Under the pieces are notes generated by a model. It was not told where the DNA came from. It saw only the letters and a program-made list of their open reading frames with translations, and did no database searches. From the NCBI GenBank assembly GCA_047975325.1, contig JBKEDF010000093.1, forward strand, positions 1 to 16,266: DNA of 16,266 nt, given 5' to 3'. Below are positions 14,121 through 16,266 of this stretch, piece after piece; positions within the stretch are counted from its first letter, which is position 1, and the number at the start of each line of letters is the position of its first letter. Both the position numbers and the translations under genes were made by a program. The stretch comes from JBKEDF01 sp047975325 (GTDB taxonomy: Bacteria > Pseudomonadota > Alphaproteobacteria > Rhodobacterales > Rhodobacteraceae).

Positions 14121-15116
14121 CTAGTCGAGCGATTGCTTGTAAAGCTCCAGAGCTTCGGTTCCTGGTATTCCCCGGGTATCCAGCCGTTCCACATAGGTCT
14201 GGACCACCGGCGCAGTGCGTTCCCGCATGGCGGTCAGCATTTCGTCCGGAAATTCGAATACCGTGATCCCCATATCGGCAAATTCCGTTTTCAATGCTTC
14301 GTTTTCCTCGTCGAGGTAGACTGCAGCGGCGGTCTCGATCTCGGTGGCGCAGCTGTCAACAGCGGTGCGTTCTTCTTCCGTGAGGCCGTTGTAAGTGCCA
14401 AGATCCATGGTGAGTACCGTGCCGAAGGAGCCGAATGCGCCGTTGCTGCTGATGGAGCGCAGCTGTTCTTCCAGCGCGAAGGGCTTGATGGCAGAAAGCC
14501 CGGAAAGGGCACCGTCCACCGTGCCGTTCTGCATTGCGACATAGACGTCGGTGATCGGGATCTCGGCCGCAGCGGCATCAAGCGCGTCAATGGTCAGGGT
14601 CAGTGCCCCCCCGGCAGAGCGGATGACACGACCGCTCAGCCCGTCCATGGTGGTGATCGGGTCGCCTTTCAGCAGAAGTTGGTACACGGAAAACATGCTG
14701 ATCACCAGCGGTCGGACGTTGTGGCTGGTGAATTCCTCAAGCATGCTGCCCTGGGTGTCCAGCACGGCGCGGTATGCACCAGTCATCTGTACTGACGAGG
14801 TGCCGAGACCGGGCAGCATCGGGATGCCGTTCAGGGGCATTTCGCTGGTGTGATAACCAATGGCGACCGGCGTGATCGCGGTCAGCCCGGAGTTCAGCGC
14901 ATCCAGCGCATTTGAATGGCCAACGATCTGGCCGCCGGGATAGTGGTCAAAGGTAATTTCGCCATCGGTGCGATCAGCTACGCAGCTCATCATCGGGCCG
15001 ATGATATGGGTGTACCAGAAGTGATTTTCATTGAAACCGTGGGCGAGGGTCAGGTCCTTCGCCTGGACTGATGAGGCAATCGAAAGTGCCGAGATGGCAG
15101 CGATAACATATTTCAT
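14121..15116 (-). CDS. dctP: TRAP transporter substrate-binding protein (DctP family), second copy
   Basis: A 331-residue DctP-type periplasmic receptor with signal peptide MKYVIAAISALSIASSVQA (1-19). I start at 15116 because the signal peptide begins there and AGGAAAGGA lies upstream; a start ten codons earlier would put extra charged residues before it. The family segment is IRSAGG...TDVYVAMQNGTVDG, and here the conserved arginine is kept (Arg166), unlike the other two receptors. Cys44 and Cys256 match the cysteine pair of its relatives. It is more distant from the first receptor than the third one is. It stands as a single gene with its own promoter, operator and terminator and has no permease beside it, so it probably shares DctQM at 11171-13026. 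Confidence 0.92.
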   Translation of the reverse strand: MKYVIAAISALSIASSVQAKDLTLAHGFNENHFWYTHIIGPMMSCVADRTDGEITFDHYPGGQIVGHSNALDALNSGLTAITPVAIGYHTSEMPLNGIPMLPGLGTSSVQMTGAYRAVLDTQGSMLEEFTSHNVRPLVISMFSVYQLLLKGDPITTMDGLSGRVIRSAGGALTLTIDALDAAAAEIPITDVYVAMQNGTVDGALSGLSAIKPFALEEQLRSISSNGAFGSFGTVLTMDLGTYNGLTEEERTAVDSCATEIETAAAVYLDEENEALKTEFADMGITVFEFPDEMLTAMRERTAPVVQTYVERLDTRGIPGTEALELYKQSLD

Positions 15117-15220
15117 TTTCGAGCGTCCTTTCCTGGTCCGGGGCAAGGTCTTCCACTTGCAATTCCCGGGACATCAACAGATGGGGCCAACTATACGGTT
15201 GGGCTTGCAATCTGTATCTG

Positions 15221-15249
15221 ATTTAAGGTCATACCATTTATTGTGTCAA
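15221..15249 (-). promoter_or_regulatory. candidate sigma-70 promoter of the second TRAP receptor gene
   Basis: On the minus strand a perfect TTGACA (15244-15249) and TTAAAT (15221-15226, four of six) are separated by exactly 17 bases. The operator at 15226-15236 fills the spacer, an arrangement typical of direct repression. The leader would be about 100 bases. Confidence 0.6.
15226..15236 (-). promoter_or_regulatory. candidate GntR/FadR-type operator inside the receptor promoter
   Basis: The minus strand reads TGGTATGACCT, with GGT/ACC arms around ATG, and resembles the E. coli FadR core TGGTnnnACC. It lies between the -35 and -10 elements of the promoter described above. Confidence 0.6.
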
Positions 15250-15270
15250 GCTGTACCGGCAACTGACATC

Positions 15271-15301
15271 GCAGGATCCGTCCTTGGTGAAGGGATCCTG
15301 C
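15271..15301 (-). terminator. hairpin downstream of the third TRAP receptor gene, no U run
   Basis: GCAGGATCC (15271-15279) and GGATCCTGC (15293-15301) are perfect inverted repeats, and CCTT/AAGG in the loop can extend the pairing. It begins 14 bases after the receptor stop. No T run follows on the minus strand, so it may be a weak terminator or an RNA-protecting hairpin that allows some read-through toward the second receptor gene. Confidence 0.5.
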
Positions 15302-15315
15302 ATTCCGTGCTATGG

Positions 15316-16266
15316 TTAGCGATCCAGCGCCTCCAGGTAATCCTGATAGGCTGCTTCGGCGGGCAGGTTGCGTGCGGCCAGGCGGGCCACATAGTTTTCG
15401 CGTGCTGCTGACAGGCGATCGTCGATCTTTGCCAGTTCCTCTTCCGGGAAGTTGTAAACCTCGATCCCCATATCACTCAGTTCACCCTGGGTTTGTGTGA
15501 CCAATTCGTCTACCCAGGCCGCAAGGGTCTGCTCGGTCTGGAGTCCGCAATCCTTCATGGCGACCCGTTGTGGTTCTGTCAGCTGTTCCCACGCGCCACT
15601 GTCGATGGACCAGATACCGGTGGCAATGCCGAAATTGCCATTGGCACTGACGGACTTGATAACCTCATGCAGGTTGTAGGGCATGATGCTGACAGTCGAT
15701 AGCATGGTTGCATCGACCGTCCCCTGCTGCATGGAGAGATAGACATCGCCCGTGGCAGACTCCACTGGTGCCGCGCCAAGTTCCGCCAACGTCACCAGTA
15801 ATGCCCCACCGCCGGAGCTGATCGGAACGTTCTGCATCGCTGCCAGAGAGTCGATTGGCGCGCCGCGTGAGAGCATTTGGTAGGACGGATAGACGTTGAT
15901 CATCAGCGGAATAATGTTGTTTCGCGTGTACTCGTCGCGGATCGGGCCCTCTTCCTCAAGTACGGTGCGCGTTGCCTCGGTGGACTGAACAGTGGTTGTC
16001 CCCAGCCCGGCAAGCTGGGTGATCCCGGTAAGCGGCAGCTTATCCGATTGTGCCGGAAGCACGATCAGCGCCATTTGGGCAAGGCCGTCGTTTACCGCAT
16101 TCAATGACTCGAAGAAACTTGCGAGCTGGCCACTGTGAAAGTAGTCAAATTCGATTTCGCCGTTCGTCGCCTCCGTTACGCAGGACATGAACGGTTCGGC
16201 CCCCTTGGTGGTACCCCAGTGCTGGGGCGCCAGATTTGTGCTTACAACAAGCTTTTCGGCGTTTGC
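15316..16266 (-). CDS. dctP: TRAP transporter substrate-binding protein (DctP family), third copy, 5' end outside window
   Basis: The frame is open to the window edge, and the 26 codons before the first ATG (16188) continue the match to the receptor at 10158, so that ATG is internal. What is visible (316 residues, beginning ANAEK) aligns without any gap to residues 22-337 of the first receptor; only the signal peptide is missing. In one stretch of 44 residues (MSCVTEAT onward) 36 are identical. It also has serine in place of the conserved arginine (ISSGGG) and the same cysteine pair. It looks like a duplicate of the first receptor gene. Whether further permease genes lie beyond the edge is unknown. 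Confidence 0.92.
   Translation of the reverse strand, partial: ANAEKLVVSTNLAPQHWGTTKGAEPFMSCVTEATNGEIEFDYFHSGQLASFFESLNAVNDGLAQMALIVLPAQSDKLPLTGITQLAGLGTTTVQSTEATRTVLEEEGPIRDEYTRNNIIPLMINVYPSYQMLSRGAPIDSLAAMQNVPISSGGGALLVTLAELGAAPVESATGDVYLSMQQGTVDATMLSTVSIMPYNLHEVIKSVSANGNFGIATGIWSIDSGAWEQLTEPQRVAMKDCGLQTEQTLAAWVDELVTQTQGELSDMGIEVYNFPEEELAKIDDRLSAARENYVARLAARNLPAEAAYQDYLEALDR

Noticed and set aside
16206..16216. TGGTGGTACCC, another match to the GGTnnnACC form
   Set aside because: It lies inside the coding region of the third receptor over codons for a conserved segment and lacks the A/T flanks of the six intergenic sites; chance is likely.

Overview
The window looks like a catabolic gene island from a Gram-negative bacterium, most likely an alphaproteobacterium. 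This is inferred from three things: the moderately high GC content, the tripartite TRAP transporter with duplicated solute receptors, and the dense divergent operons of CoA-dependent enzymes under a FadR-type GntR regulator. I cannot name the species. No tRNA, rRNA, insertion sequence, phage gene or CRISPR array is visible.

Layout. (1) Positions 1-2838, minus strand: an operon read right to left, with an amidohydrolase-2 lactonase-like protein, an HpcH/CitE-type acyl-CoA lyase, a short-chain dehydrogenase (SDR) and the first 26 codons of a NIPSNAP-family protein cut by the window edge. (2) Positions 2839-3163: divergent control region. (3) Positions 3164-8031, plus strand: six genes encoding a NIPSNAP protein, an aldo/keto reductase, a class III (CaiB/BaiF) CoA-transferase, a cytosolic class-C-beta-lactamase-like esterase and two half-size MaoC hot-dog proteins with overlapping ends. 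A terminator-like hairpin follows. (4) Positions 8088-9699, minus strand: an SDR followed by an alpha/beta hydrolase. (5) Positions 9700-10157: a second divergent control region. (6) Positions 10158-13026, plus strand: TRAP receptor, small membrane subunit and large permease, all with overlapping ends, then a good terminator. (7) Positions 13317-14060: the GntR regulator. (8) Positions 14121-16266, minus strand: two more TRAP receptors, the last cut by the window edge.

How the genes may work together (inference). A solute, or three related solutes, is captured by the receptors and imported by the single DctQM pair. Hydrolases open esters or lactones and oxidoreductases adjust oxidation state. 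A CoA-transferase activates the acid, the MaoC pair hydrates an enoyl-CoA, and the CitE-like lyase splits the hydroxyacyl-CoA. The transferase-hydratase-lyase trio is the same reaction logic as itaconate or mesaconate degradation, but the substrate here cannot be read from sequence.

The most notable structure outside the genes is a family of six short palindromes of the form nGGTnnnACCn (one has a single changed arm base). One lies in the control region of each transcription unit whose promoter region is inside the window, including that of the GntR gene itself. In two cases the palindrome lies on a plausible sigma-70 promoter. This is the pattern expected of one local FadR-like repressor controlling the whole island. 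A second notable point is that two of the three TRAP receptors carry serine where the family normally has its carboxylate-binding arginine.
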